Below, piece by piece: positions 40,213 through 48,433 of a stretch of 64,000 nt of DNA. The notes under the pieces are model-generated. The model searched no databases. It was given only the letters and a program-made list of their open reading frames with translations, and had not been told where the DNA came from. The translations under genes and the position numbers were made by a program. The stretch's first letter is position 1, and every line of letters starts with the position of its first letter. Source of the DNA: Haladaptatus halobius (GTDB lineage: Archaea; Halobacteriota; Halobacteria; Halobacteriales; Haladaptataceae); NCBI RefSeq assembly GCF_020618475.1, contig NZ_CP085339.1, positions 434,001 through 498,000 on the forward strand, read 5' to 3'.

Positions 40213-40351
40213 ATGAAGGAAACCACTGACGGTGGTATTCTCGGGGGGTATCCGTGAGTCAGAGTTTCCTGCTATTACTGCTCGCTGGGTCGCAGATACG
40301 CTTGAGATCGATTCACCCAATTCGAGAATGTCCGTAATTTTGAGCATCTAA
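40213..40351 (+). pseudogene. Winged-helix family remnant, frameshifted
   Basis: Starts Met-Lys-Glu-Thr-Thr-Asp-Gly-Gly-Ile-Leu. After one extra G in a G-run the frame continues as Arg-Glu-Ser-Glu-Phe-Pro-Ala-Ile-Thr-Ala-Arg-Trp-Val-Ala-Asp-Thr-Leu-Glu-Ile. The second half of the domain is lost. Confidence 0.55.
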
Positions 40352-40688
40352 GGTCTTTTTCTGCTGGTTAGAGAAACCCTGTACGTCCGACTGTGACATG
40401 TAGGGAGCGTATAACTCCAGGATTGACGATTGAGCTGCCAATTCGTCGCGACCCACAGCGGTACGGGGCTGACTTTCGGCCCGATGAAAAAGCACTACGT
40501 AAGCAAGTACTGCAAGTATGTCTTACCGTGTCAGTTTGCTGTGTCTGCTAATGGTGATGCCGACTATATAGTGATACTACTCACAAACAGTACCGAGATA
40601 ACAAAGTCGAAGAATAGGCATTACTCTATTAGAATGGTGATCTGTGTACTGATGACCTCGTCCGACTCTGAAAATCGGTGGTGAACTA

Positions 40689-41279
40689 ATGTCATCGAAG
40701 CATCGCAGGCGCTATTCAATGAACCGGACTGGTCCCTCACAGGACCAAGTATTCGATTTGTTGCAGAACGTGCGCCGGCGCTACGCACTTCACTATCTTC
40801 GACGAGTGAATCACACTGTCAACCTGTCTGATCTCACCGATCACGTCGCTTCTTGGGAGTACGATACGACACCGGCAAAGTTGGCGCGTGAGCAACGAAA
40901 ACGGGTCTATATCTCTCTTTACCAAACACATCTTCCCGCACTCGCTGATGCTGGTATCATAGAGTATGATCGTGATACCGGAAAAATCAAGCCTACTAAT
41001 CGTATTCGAATATTCGATTCCTACCTTGGTGCATTCACCAACCCGACTCGGCGATGGGACCAATACTATCTTGGGTTAGCACTTTGCAGTGTACTGTTTT
41101 TTGGGGGTATTTGGGCCGAGATTTCTCTCTTAGTGGAGTTTTCGTGGGATATGGCCCTACTAGGAATCGTAACTCTATTTGGAGCCGTCGCGGTGAGCCA
41201 CTACTACTACACTCAACAGACTGTGCCAGAAACACCACCAGAACTCCACTCTGCTGAAATACACTCAGTGGACGACTAA
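40689..41279 (+). CDS. DUF7344 protein with two membrane helices
   Basis: 196 residues. Residues about 18-105 form the DUF7344 domain, a winged-helix-like unit (Leu-Gln-Asn-Val-Arg-Arg-Arg-Tyr-Ala-Leu-His-Tyr-Leu, Tyr-Ile-Ser-Leu-Tyr-Gln-Thr-His-Leu-Pro-Ala-Leu-Ala-Asp-Ala). Two hydrophobic helices follow (about 125-170) and a short acidic end. A membrane-tethered DNA-binding protein is likely. A soluble relative without the helices is at 57250, paired there with a Bat-type regulator. Confidence 0.75.
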   Translation: MSSKHRRRYSMNRTGPSQDQVFDLLQNVRRRYALHYLRRVNHTVNLSDLTDHVASWEYDTTPAKLAREQRKRVYISLYQTHLPALADAGIIEYDRDTGKIKPTNRIRIFDSYLGAFTNPTRRWDQYYLGLALCSVLFFGGIWAEISLLVEFSWDMALLGIVTLFGAVAVSHYYYTQQTVPETPPELHSAEIHSVDD

Positions 41280-41304
41280 CGAAAACTACTTGCAATGGTT
41301 CACC

Positions 41305-41505
41305 TTATGCATTGTTCATCCGTTGACTCGTCGTTTCACCGCACGTCTGGCACGTCGCAACCCGGTACGGTTCTCGCGAGAACGCAGCGTTCTCTGCGTT
41401 CCTGTTCTCTGTCTGGATCTCGACTGTAACCATATGTGAGGTTTCACGGCCGCAGTTCTCACATGATTCAACTGTTGTCTGAAATTTGTTTTGTTCTGCT
41501 GTCAT
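41305..41505 (-). CDS. Small zinc-ribbon protein
   Basis: 66 residues with two CxxC pairs: Cys-Glu-Asn-Cys-Gly-Arg-Glu-Thr near residue 15 and Cys-Gln-Thr-Cys-Gly-Glu-Thr near residue 52, a beta-ribbon. Acidic and Asn/Glu-rich between them. Such small zinc proteins are common in haloarchaea (I recall DUF7835, uncertain); function unknown. Confidence 0.7.
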   Translation of the reverse strand: MTAEQNKFQTTVESCENCGRETSHMVTVEIQTENRNAENAAFSREPYRVATCQTCGETTSQRMNNA

Positions 41506-41519
41506 GATAATCGTCTCTC

Positions 41520-41800
41520 TCAGTTTGAGGAGCGACGAACACAGGCATAAACAACGACCTTTGTTAGTCTGAGTTCGCTCTCTTTTGACCCATTACTGGA
41601 ACGGAGTCTCTCGGAAATGGCCAAATAGAGCAAATGAGCGACAGAAAACCGCCAATTTTTGAGCACGACTAGGATTTCGAGAGTGTTATGCTCACCCATT
41701 TCTGGTAATCAACCCATCAAAAACCCTTTCACGGTGTGTCGTCCATCATGGTTTTCGAATGAGGTGGATTTGGCGTGACGGTTGGAAATAAGAGGCTCGA
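41520..41800. other. Short stretch, nothing recognised
   Basis: No open frame or structure stands out before the winged-helix remnant at 41805. Confidence 0.4.
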
Positions 41801-41804
41801 CTCA

Positions 41805-41880
41805 GTCAGTGAAGAGGGTATGTGAGATGAGCAAGGACGGTTTGCGGAGAAAGTGAGTGATGACGATATCCTTGGCAAAT
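41805..41880 (+). pseudogene. Winged-helix family 5' remnant
   Basis: Asp-Glu-Gln-Gly-Arg-Phe-Ala-Glu-Lys-Val-Ser-Asp-Asp-Asp-Ile-Leu matches the N-terminus of the intact copy at 33742, then the similarity ends where the next gene's 3' end begins. Confidence 0.45.
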
Positions 41881-42089
41881 TACAACTGGTTCGGATCCGG
41901 ATCATCTGATCCAGTATATAATTGCCAAGCGCTGAGTATAAGCACTACACAAAAACAGAAAAGAGAGATAATAGCCAGCGATCCACCCTTGCCTTGAAGG
42001 ACACGGAGTATCTGAATGCCTCCGCCGATACAGGCTGTCCCAGCGATGAGAAGCTGTTTACGTCGGGAAATACCGCCAGAATGGGACAT
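41880..42089 (-). CDS. Small two-span membrane protein
   Basis: 69 residues from ATG 42089 (longer from 42143). Two helices: Gln-Leu-Leu-Ile-Ala-Gly-Thr-Ala-Cys-Ile-Gly-Gly-Gly and Ser-Leu-Ala-Ile-Ile-Ser-Leu-Phe-Cys-Phe-Cys-Val-Val-Leu-Ile. Acidic C-terminus. Not recognised. It follows the DUF3006 gene by about 100 bases on the same strand. Confidence 0.5.
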   Translation of the reverse strand: MSHSGGISRRKQLLIAGTACIGGGIQILRVLQGKGGSLAIISLFCFCVVLILSAWQLYTGSDDPDPNQL

Positions 42090-42191
42090 AAAAACACAAC
42101 CAATTGCAGCACTAAATCGCTTCTGTAATCGCGAGTATCTCAAGGAGAGGAAACCGAGAATTGCAACATAACTGCTGGGCAGGGAATTTAC

Positions 42192-42482
42192 TCAGATGTC
42201 TTCGTCATCTGTTGGTGGCCGACACGCCATGCGGTCGAACCGCTTTTGGGCAGCCTCTGCTCGTTCCTCCGTTTCAGTCGGCTCGTACTCGATCTCCTCT
42301 ACTGTTTCCCCATCAACAGTGACGGTGAAAATCGCGTCTTGGTGGCGTCCAGATTCAGGAAGGTCATCGCGACGAATGACGAGTTCGTCGACGGTCTCGC
42401 CGCCAGATTCGAGCAATAAGACTACCTGCTCTTCTTCAAACCGATCGAGAACACCAGTGAATGTCTGTGGCGATTTAGTCAT
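42192..42482 (-). CDS. DUF3006 protein
   Basis: 96 residues from ATG 42482, which overlaps the stop of the MBL-fold gene by four bases. Leu-Asp-Arg-Phe-Glu-Glu-Glu-Gln-Val-Val-Leu-Leu-Leu-Glu and Asp-Asp-Leu-Pro-Glu-Ser-Gly-Arg are typical of DUF3006, a small family often found next to secreted MBL/ComEC-like hydrolases. Its role is unknown, but the translational coupling points to joint work. A broken second copy lies at 33365. Confidence 0.8.
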   Translation of the reverse strand: MTKSPQTFTGVLDRFEEEQVVLLLESGGETVDELVIRRDDLPESGRHQDAIFTVTVDGETVEEIEYEPTETEERAEAAQKRFDRMACRPPTDDEDI

Positions 42483-43936
42483 TGGTATGTTTCCCGGAGT
42501 ACAGTTATCCCCTCGGTATCCACAACAATGACAGTATCGCCACCGTTGTTCCAAATTGGCTGATTTACGTTCCAGTAAAGGTCGGTGTTCGTATTCTCAC
42601 CACTGCCGGAGTGAACCGTGATTTGCGCACCGGATTCGAGAGTAACTCCATCGGGAATTGTATAGCTGTGGTTCGCTGCATCACGGAGCTGCCATCCAGA
42701 GAGGTCAAGCAGCGCGTTCCCTGTATTCGTGAAGACGATGTACTCATCGTTAAGGTTCTCAGCGTCATTGCCAGCAGCATCAGCGTGTACCTCGGTCAGT
42801 TGTAGTGCACCAGCTGGTTGCGACGATGTCGTTGTCTGCGCTGCTGTTGTAGTCGGAGGGCCTCCACCAGAACCATCATTACCTTCGACGTCGATCGTTG
42901 TTCGCGGCGTCACAGGCGCAGTTGCGCCTGGGTCAAGAGGTGATGCCGACCGGAGTGACTGTGGATTGGTTGGCGCCTCTGCTTGTGTTTTCACGGTGAT
43001 TTGCTCACCAGTGCTGTCGAGCACGATAATGCCGTGGACGGCAGTCCAGTAGGTTGGAATATTACGTGCAGCGAGCCGATTTAACATCTCTTCGTGTGGA
43101 TGACCGTACTGTGAGTCGTAAGCGCTTGAGATCACCACTGCTTGCGGTGTGACGGCATCAAGGAACACATCACTAGTGCTAAATCGACTACCATGATGGC
43201 CCGCAAAGAGCACCGTTGAGTTGAGTGATGAGTCATATTGCCGGAGAAGATACTGCTCTTCTTGCTGGGCTGCGTCTCCTGGCAGAAGAAAACTGGTTTT
43301 TCCGTATGTGACTTTGAGGACGATACTGTTCTCGTTTCGCTCTTTGTTAGCAATATAGGGGTTTGGTGGGCCAAGAACCGTCACCGTGGCACCTTCGAAT
43401 TGAATGTGATCTCCTTCCTGGGTTTTGAAGAGTGTTACGTTGTGTTGTTCGACAGCATCCAGATAGCGTTGATACGTACTAGAACTTGATGCAATCCCTG
43501 GGTCATACACAGCTCCAATACCGTTCGCTCGTGTTTCGTAGTAGTTGATGATGGCTGCATGGCCGCCAATATGATCGGCATCAGCATGCGAGGTGACGAG
43601 ATGGTCGATACGAGTGATATTGTGCCTCTGGAGATACTGCAGGACATACTCACCGTCATTCCGCCAATCACCAGTATCGATGAGCATTGTTTCCCCCGTC
43701 GGTGAGACAATGAGTGTACTAGCGGACTGGCCAACGTTAATGAAGTGAACTTCGAGTGATCCAGTTGGTACAGTAGTGGTTGTCGGTGTTTCGGATGGTG
43801 AAGCAGTTAGCGTCCCTGTTGTGTTCACGGATGTTGTTGTCTCACTTCCAACTCCAGGTGGCCCACCGCCAGCGCATCCTGCAAGAATAACGAGACTGGC
43901 AACGAGAAGAGCTACTAATACACGCTGGTTGCGCAT
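42479..43936 (-). CDS. Secreted MBL-fold hydrolase (ComEC-like) with lamin-tail domain
   Basis: 485 residues. N-terminal lipoprotein signal (Leu-Val-Ile-Leu-Ala-Gly-Cys-Ala-Gly), then a Thr-rich linker. Residues about 60-320 are a metallo-beta-lactamase fold like the soluble domain of ComEC: Ile-Asn-Val-Gly-Gln-Ser-Ala-Ser-Thr, Ser-His-Ala-Asp-Ala-Asp-His-Ile-Gly-Gly (metal site) and Ala-Gly-His-His-Gly-Ser. A second linker leads to a lamin-tail (LTD) domain at about 375-485. ComEC-like enzymes may degrade DNA. Here the protein is outside the cell, tethered to lipid, so a role with extracellular DNA is possible. Coupled to the DUF3006 gene. Confidence 0.85.
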   Translation of the reverse strand: MRNQRVLVALLVASLVILAGCAGGGPPGVGSETTTSVNTTGTLTASPSETPTTTTVPTGSLEVHFINVGQSASTLIVSPTGETMLIDTGDWRNDGEYVLQYLQRHNITRIDHLVTSHADADHIGGHAAIINYYETRANGIGAVYDPGIASSSSTYQRYLDAVEQHNVTLFKTQEGDHIQFEGATVTVLGPPNPYIANKERNENSIVLKVTYGKTSFLLPGDAAQQEEQYLLRQYDSSLNSTVLFAGHHGSRFSTSDVFLDAVTPQAVVISSAYDSQYGHPHEEMLNRLAARNIPTYWTAVHGIIVLDSTGEQITVKTQAEAPTNPQSLRSASPLDPGATAPVTPRTTIDVEGNDGSGGGPPTTTAAQTTTSSQPAGALQLTEVHADAAGNDAENLNDEYIVFTNTGNALLDLSGWQLRDAANHSYTIPDGVTLESGAQITVHSGSGENTNTDLYWNVNQPIWNNGGDTVIVVDTEGITVLRETYQ

Positions 43937-44140
43937 ATATTCCTCTTGCTAGGAGGGCGTAAAAAGGTTAGCACTGATGCTAGAATCTAGTTCCTTACTG
44001 TTACTCCTCTTAGGTTCGGTGATGAATTGTATCGGACAAATTCGCTCGATGTTTAGGCTGCGCTGCGCCGTTCATCCCGATCATGAATGGTTAGAATCTA
44101 CTGGCACGCTCGTGCCTTCAAGTTTATCAACTGCATAGTA

Positions 44141-44680
44141 TCAGCCGAGTTGTCCTCGGATCACTTTTGTGCCTTCTGAACCGGCGTGAGCCTGTACATA
44201 TGCGGTACCAGCATGAATCTCATTAACCATCTGGCTAAAGGAGACCTCAGGAGTGAGACAGTTATTGCCACCGGAATCAGTAGGACATTCGTCGCCTTGC
44301 CGAAGTGTGTTTCTGAGCACAACAGATGGTCCGGGTGATGCTGAAAAATTGGCTAATTCTGCAAGATGGGGGCCATCTTCGTCTGGCCCTCCCTGGTGGA
44401 TATGGATTCCGGACATATTGCGCATATTCTTGACGAAAACGGTGTAATCGAGTTCCGTCTCATCAGAATTGAGCTCGACGAAAGCACCTCCGAACGCATC
44501 CGTTTCTGTATACGGAGAATATTCGTCACTGCGAGGCACGTTTGCGGCAGATAAGTAGGTAAAGAATTGCTGGCCTATTTGCTCGGTGGTTTTTGCTACG
44601 GCTGGTTGGCTAACAGTGAGGCTTGCACCAATCGTTGTGAGCAACGCTCGACGTGACGTGGGGATTTGGTCGAATGACAT
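44141..44680 (-). CDS. Secreted CHRD-domain protein
   Basis: 179 residues. N-terminal Ser-Arg-Arg-Ala-Leu-Leu-Thr-Thr-Ile-Gly resembles a Tat signal. The CHRD domain (about 35-179) shows Phe-Thr-Tyr-Leu-Ser-Ala-Ala-Asn, Tyr-Thr-Val-Phe-Val-Lys-Asn, Gly-Ile-His-Ile-His-Gln-Gly and, at the end, Ala-Tyr-Val-Gln-Ala-His-Ala and Ile-Arg-Gly-Gln-Leu. The family is named after chordin; its role in microbes is unknown. Two Cys residues may form a disulfide. Confidence 0.8.
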   Translation of the reverse strand: MSFDQIPTSRRALLTTIGASLTVSQPAVAKTTEQIGQQFFTYLSAANVPRSDEYSPYTETDAFGGAFVELNSDETELDYTVFVKNMRNMSGIHIHQGGPDEDGPHLAELANFSASPGPSVVLRNTLRQGDECPTDSGGNNCLTPEVSFSQMVNEIHAGTAYVQAHAGSEGTKVIRGQLG

Positions 44681-44865
44681 CAGTTACCCTGCCACCGAGT
44701 ACGCTAATAGTGACCATGGACTGTTTAGAGTAGTTTGAGTTGAACGTGTTTGAGGAGAAAGATAGGGTAGGCAGTGCTTTATCGTAAGCGATAGCCCATG
44801 ATAAGACTGAACTCGATTAAGTATCGTCAGAATCCCTACATAGATTTAAAAGACTGAAGCGGTGG

Positions 44866-45155
44866 CTAGTTCGGCAGTTCCTTCCGTCCTACCCTTACGC
44901 ACTCCCAGCACGGGAAGCCACCAAGGCCGTCACAGTCGCACTCGTCCGGCTCGGCATTGTCTTCATCCTCCGAAAGGAACGCTTCAAGCGTCCTGTCGTC
45001 GGTCGCATTGTCGACGGCACCCATGTGTTTGCAGAAGGCGTTGTGGTGGATGTGATGCGGGCACGTGCAGGCCATCAACTCACTAGTCACGTCGTCGATG
45101 GAGACTGTGTACTGGTGGTCAGCGGGGTTGTCGTGGCGCTCATTGATGGCATTTG
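44866..45155 (-). pseudogene. SWIM zinc-finger gene lacking its N-terminus
   Basis: Open from Asn-Glu-Arg-His-Asp-Asn-Pro-Ala-Asp-His-Gln-Tyr-Thr-Val-Ser-Ile-Asp-Asp through the complete SWIM pattern Ala-Cys-Thr-Cys-Pro-His-His-Ile-His with Cys-Lys-His to Lys-Glu-Leu-Pro-Asn and TAG. The first third is missing and joins the 3' end of the broken GDPD gene near 45160-45190. Confidence 0.6.
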
Positions 45156-45188
45156 GATCATACTTAAGGATGAATCTGTAACAGTAAA

Positions 45189-46162
45189 CTAATCCAGCAC
45201 ACACGGGTAGTTGGAGATAATACCGTCGACACCGGCGTCGACGAGTTGCTCCGCTTAATACCACGTGTCTATCGTGTATGGGATGATCTGACGACCTTCC
45301 CTGTGAGCGATTTCGACCAGATCGATGTCGGCCCAATCACTACCATCGAGATAGTATTCATCCCGGAAAAACGGTGTTCCCTTGATCTGTTGTAGGGGGG
45401 CTGGACGTATTCACAGTCGAGGTCTCTAGAGACTTGTAGTCCATCTTCGATCGAATCCCAAAGCAGGTAGGCGATAGGGATGCTCGAATCTTCCTCGCGG
45501 ACTGTTGCCAGCGCTGCTTTCGAAAATGGTTGAACGATAAAGTCGTGTGGATACTCGGAGAGAATGTCCAGAGCCTGTTTGGTGAATGATCTCCAGGTCT
45601 CTTTTTGTTCCTCGAAATCGTCGGGCATCTGGAGTCGCCCAGCAGCTTTCCATTCGATGTTGAGTGGAATGTCATCGGGGGTCGCTTCCACCACTTCTTC
45701 GAGTCGCGGAATCGTCTCGCCACTTTCGAGAACCTCAGCGTTAAATACGACATTAGAATCCGTTTCCCAAACATACTGGTTGGGAGCATCCGTGGTGCCA
45801 CGCTCGCCACCGTCCCGACTGGCGAGTTTGTCGTCATGGAAGACAGCTAGATCGAATTCCTCCCCTTTCCACGGTTGGCCGCCAGCCGGCACGATGTCGC
45901 ACTCAATCATATCACATCTTCGATTGGCAGCGTTATCGCCCTTACCACCACTTACTGCCTTCTTTACGGCAGCCACAGTGTTCTCGGGGGAGACATCTTG
46001 AAACCCTCTGTGGGCAGCCAATATAGGTGAATTGCTGTTAGACAAATTATAATTGCTGGCATCCGTTTCCGCCGTATCGTCATTTTCCTCCGCGATTGCG
46101 GTTCCTCCGATGAGCGACCCGAGTGCTGCAACTGTAGTTCCCTTAAGAAAAGTTCGACGCAT
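45189..46162 (-). pseudogene. Glycerophosphodiester phosphodiesterase, frameshift and nonsense
   Basis: From ATG 46162: Tat signal (Arg-Arg-Thr-Phe-Leu-Lys-Gly), then Ala-His-Arg-Gly-Phe-Gln-Asp and Glu-Asn-Thr (catalytic region), Glu-Cys-Asp-Ile-Val and Ala-Val-Phe-His-Asp-Asp, typical of GDPD. In a C-run near 45395 the frame slips; the correct continuation (Ala-His-Arg-Glu-Gly-Arg-Gln-Ile-Ile-Pro-Tyr-Thr-Ile-Asp-Thr-Trp-Tyr) meets a TAA and then ends Gly-Val-Asp-Gly-Ile-Ile-Ser-Asn-Tyr-Pro. It was a secreted enzyme releasing glycerol phosphate from diesters. The N-terminal 240 residues are still open. Confidence 0.75.
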
Positions 46163-46229
46163 ACTCCGTGGAATCTAGTACATCACGCTATAAACAATTG
46201 GTTCATATTATAAGTAATTTAGTAATGAT

Positions 46230-46505
46230 ACTATTGACGATTACGTCTCTCTATTGATAGTTCCCGACTGTTGCTGGGCCGCTTCGAGACTTCCCAATCG
46301 AGAGATTCATTCGGGAAGTTAGGAAAGTGCTCTACCCCGAAGTCAGCCGCGTATCGTTGTCTTGGCTAAGTAAGACAGTCAGTGGCTCGGGGGTATCATC
46401 AGTCGCTGTATTGGTACACACCGTTAGCGTTCGCCGGTCGGTGAGATCCACGATCGTCAGTTGGCGTGCTATGGATAAAAACGGAAGCAGAGGGTTAGTC
46501 CGGCA
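46230..46505 (-). pseudogene. SprT-like 5' remnant following a SWIM tail
   Basis: Between 46480 and 46505 lie only the last codons of a SWIM gene (Glu-Glu-Leu-Pro-Asp) and its flank, directly after the panE stop. The SprT-like frame follows with Arg-Gln-Leu-Thr-Ile-Val-Asp-Leu-Thr-Asp-Arg-Arg-Thr-Leu and, in another frame, Phe-Pro-Asn-Glu-Ser-Leu-Asp-Trp-Glu-Val-Ser-Lys-Arg. The protease motif is missing. Confidence 0.45.
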
Positions 46506-46512
46506 GTTCCTC

Positions 46513-47439
46513 TCAACTGTTCTGATTCAGATAACTCTGTTCAAGACTCCGAACAAGTTCAGTGACGGTGCGATTTATCGGGACGTCAACATCAGCTTCG
46601 GTGGCAAGATCAACAATGGCACCATTGAGCTCGTCGATTTCGGTTTTTCGTTCGTATTCGATGTCTTGGAGCATACTGATTTTGTGTGACGGATACGTGC
46701 CAACCATCTCTTGGAAAGACGTTAACACATCATCTGTCCGTAAATCGATATTGTGAGCTTCGGCAACAGCTCGCGCTTCAGCGATGAGTTGGTGCATAAT
46801 CCATTCAAGACCATCATCGTTCATTAGGTTGTCCACCATTAGTCGCGTGAGTGCGGCCAGCGGAAGCGTAGCGAGCCCAAGTAACTGTTTATCCCAGATG
46901 GGATGTCTTGGATCCTCCGCAACGGTTGTCTCAAACCCAGCTTGTTCAAACACCATTCGAACTCGTTCGGCGAACGCATGGTCTTGCCCTCCGAAGATCG
47001 TCTCACCCTGTGATGTGTGCTGAATTTCGCCGGGGGAATCAGTAATTGCTGCCTGGTACGTAACGCCCCCCAAGGCCCGTTCAGCGCCAACAAGATCAAT
47101 CAGATACTCGTAGTTTCGTAAGCCGTTTTGAAGAGATAACACGTAAGTTTCTGGTCCAATACACGCAGCATGGTCACGTACCGCAGTTTTCGTGTGATGA
47201 GCCTTCACTAGGACCAGCACGAGATCGACGGGGCCAATGTCGCCGGCAGTCGTTGTTGCAGGGACATCGACCTCGAGTGTGTTAGAGTGGTAGTCGCTCT
47301 GGATTCGAACCCCGTGTTCCAATAACTGTTTGACGTATTCCGGACGGTGGTGAAGCAACCAGACATCGTGTTCGTTGGCAGCAAGTCTTGCCCCGAACAG
47401 ACAACCGAGCGATCCAGCACCAATGACTGCGATACGCAT
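46513..47439 (-). CDS. panE: 2-Dehydropantoate 2-reductase (ketopantoate reductase)
   Basis: 308 residues from ATG 47439. It reduces 2-dehydropantoate to pantoate with NADPH in coenzyme A biosynthesis. The N-terminal Rossmann motif is Ile-Gly-Ala-Gly-Ser-Leu-Gly-Cys-Leu-Phe-Gly. Val-Lys-Ala-His-His-Thr (family Lys), Leu-Gln-Asn-Gly-Leu-Arg-Asn and Trp-Asp-Lys-Gln-Leu (second Lys) are at the expected places. Length is usual. The stop is followed directly by the tail of a SWIM gene, so the 3' flank is rearranged. Whether it is the true pantoate enzyme or a paralogue cannot be told. Confidence 0.85.
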   Translation of the reverse strand: MRIAVIGAGSLGCLFGARLAANEHDVWLLHHRPEYVKQLLEHGVRIQSDYHSNTLEVDVPATTTAGDIGPVDLVLVLVKAHHTKTAVRDHAACIGPETYVLSLQNGLRNYEYLIDLVGAERALGGVTYQAAITDSPGEIQHTSQGETIFGGQDHAFAERVRMVFEQAGFETTVAEDPRHPIWDKQLLGLATLPLAALTRLMVDNLMNDDGLEWIMHQLIAEARAVAEAHNIDLRTDDVLTSFQEMVGTYPSHKISMLQDIEYERKTEIDELNGAIVDLATEADVDVPINRTVTELVRSLEQSYLNQNS

Positions 47440-47514
47440 ATCTCTTGAGTTGATTCGAGCAGTCTTAAACGCCTGTAATGCGGCAGGAGCGATAATACAG
47501 ATCAAAATTCGTCT

Positions 47515-47650
47515 CTCGATCTATCGACCGGCGGGAACAGGCCATCTATAGAGAAACTCCATGAGAACTGTACTGCTCGGAGTTGCGCACCGTTTTCGAG
47601 CAGCGATACCAGGGAATCCGACCCAGTCTTCACAGACGAGCCACCACTTA
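47515..47650 (-). pseudogene. SprT-like 3' remnant
   Basis: Arg-Phe-Thr-Glu-Ala-Lys-Trp-Trp-Leu-Val-Cys-Glu-Asp matches the zinc-ribbon start of the SprT-like gene at 55892. The rest is shifted. It joins a SWIM 3' end at 47650-47660. Confidence 0.5.
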
Positions 47651-47668
47651 GCTTCGGTGAAGCGGTGG

Positions 47669-47960
47669 TTAGTTCGGCAATTCCTTCCGTCCCGTTTGCA
47701 CGCACGGCTAGCACGGGAAGCCGTTGAGGCCATCGCAGTCGCACCCTGCTGGTTCGGCATCGTCTTCGTCCTCTGAGGGGAAGGCATCGAGCGTGCCGTC
47801 GTCAGTCGCGTTCTCGACGGCGGCCATGTGTTTGCAGTAGCCGGTGCGGTGGACGTGGTGCGGGCAGGTGCAGGCCATTAACTCGTCGGTCACGTCGTCG
47901 ATGGAGACCACGTATTGGTGGGCTGCAGGATTTTCGTGGCTCTCATAGAGTCCAAAGTCA
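47669..47960 (-). pseudogene. SWIM zinc-finger gene, truncated, with TAG
   Basis: Open from Ser-His-Glu-Asn-Pro-Ala-Ala-His-Gln-Tyr through Ala-Cys-Thr-Cys-Pro-His-His-Val-His-Arg-Thr with Cys-Lys-His to Gly-Phe-Pro-Cys. A TAG follows where other copies have Trp, and the frame then continues to Lys-Glu-Leu-Pro-Asn. The N-terminal third is missing. Confidence 0.6.
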
Positions 47961-48015
47961 GTGACCGAAAAAGATACGTTCAAGATAATTGCTCACCTTT
48001 CGATGGCAGGCTACT

Positions 48016-48195
48016 ATGAGTACCTGCTATGAATACAAGGTAATTAAAATGTCTACCAAATGGCTTGGATTGGCAACGGATCGACGAGCGACAGAACACC
48101 ATCTCAATCGCCTCGCACAGGATGGCTGGGAACTCGATCAAGCATCGATCAATTGGGGTGGGAGCACCGATTTGATTCTGCGCCGATCCCGGTAA
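48016..48195 (+). CDS. DUF4177-like small protein
   Basis: 59 residues from ATG 48016: Tyr-Glu-Tyr-Lys-Val-Ile near the start, Leu-Asn-Arg-Leu-Ala-Gln-Asp-Gly-Trp-Glu-Leu in the middle and Leu-Ile-Leu-Arg-Arg at the end, the layout of DUF4177. Function unknown; the fold is a small alpha-beta unit. Single gene. Confidence 0.65.
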   Translation: MSTCYEYKVIKMSTKWLGLATDRRATEHHLNRLAQDGWELDQASINWGGSTDLILRRSR

Positions 48196-48433
48196 GAAGC
48201 TAGCTGAGGCCGGTCAGTACGCAGACTATTTGCGGCTAGGGTAGTTCACTGATCTGTTAGTGTTTTGTTCTCCTCGTCGGAGAGGGCCCCCAGAGATATT
48301 CAATCGATCACAAACCGAATCGAGAATAAGATATTCTTTCCATTATCCAAATTTTCACTGACATTCGACAAATTTTTGTCGGTGCGACACAGCAATTAGC
48401 CAAATGCCCTCATCCGGAACGACTGGGGGAAAA

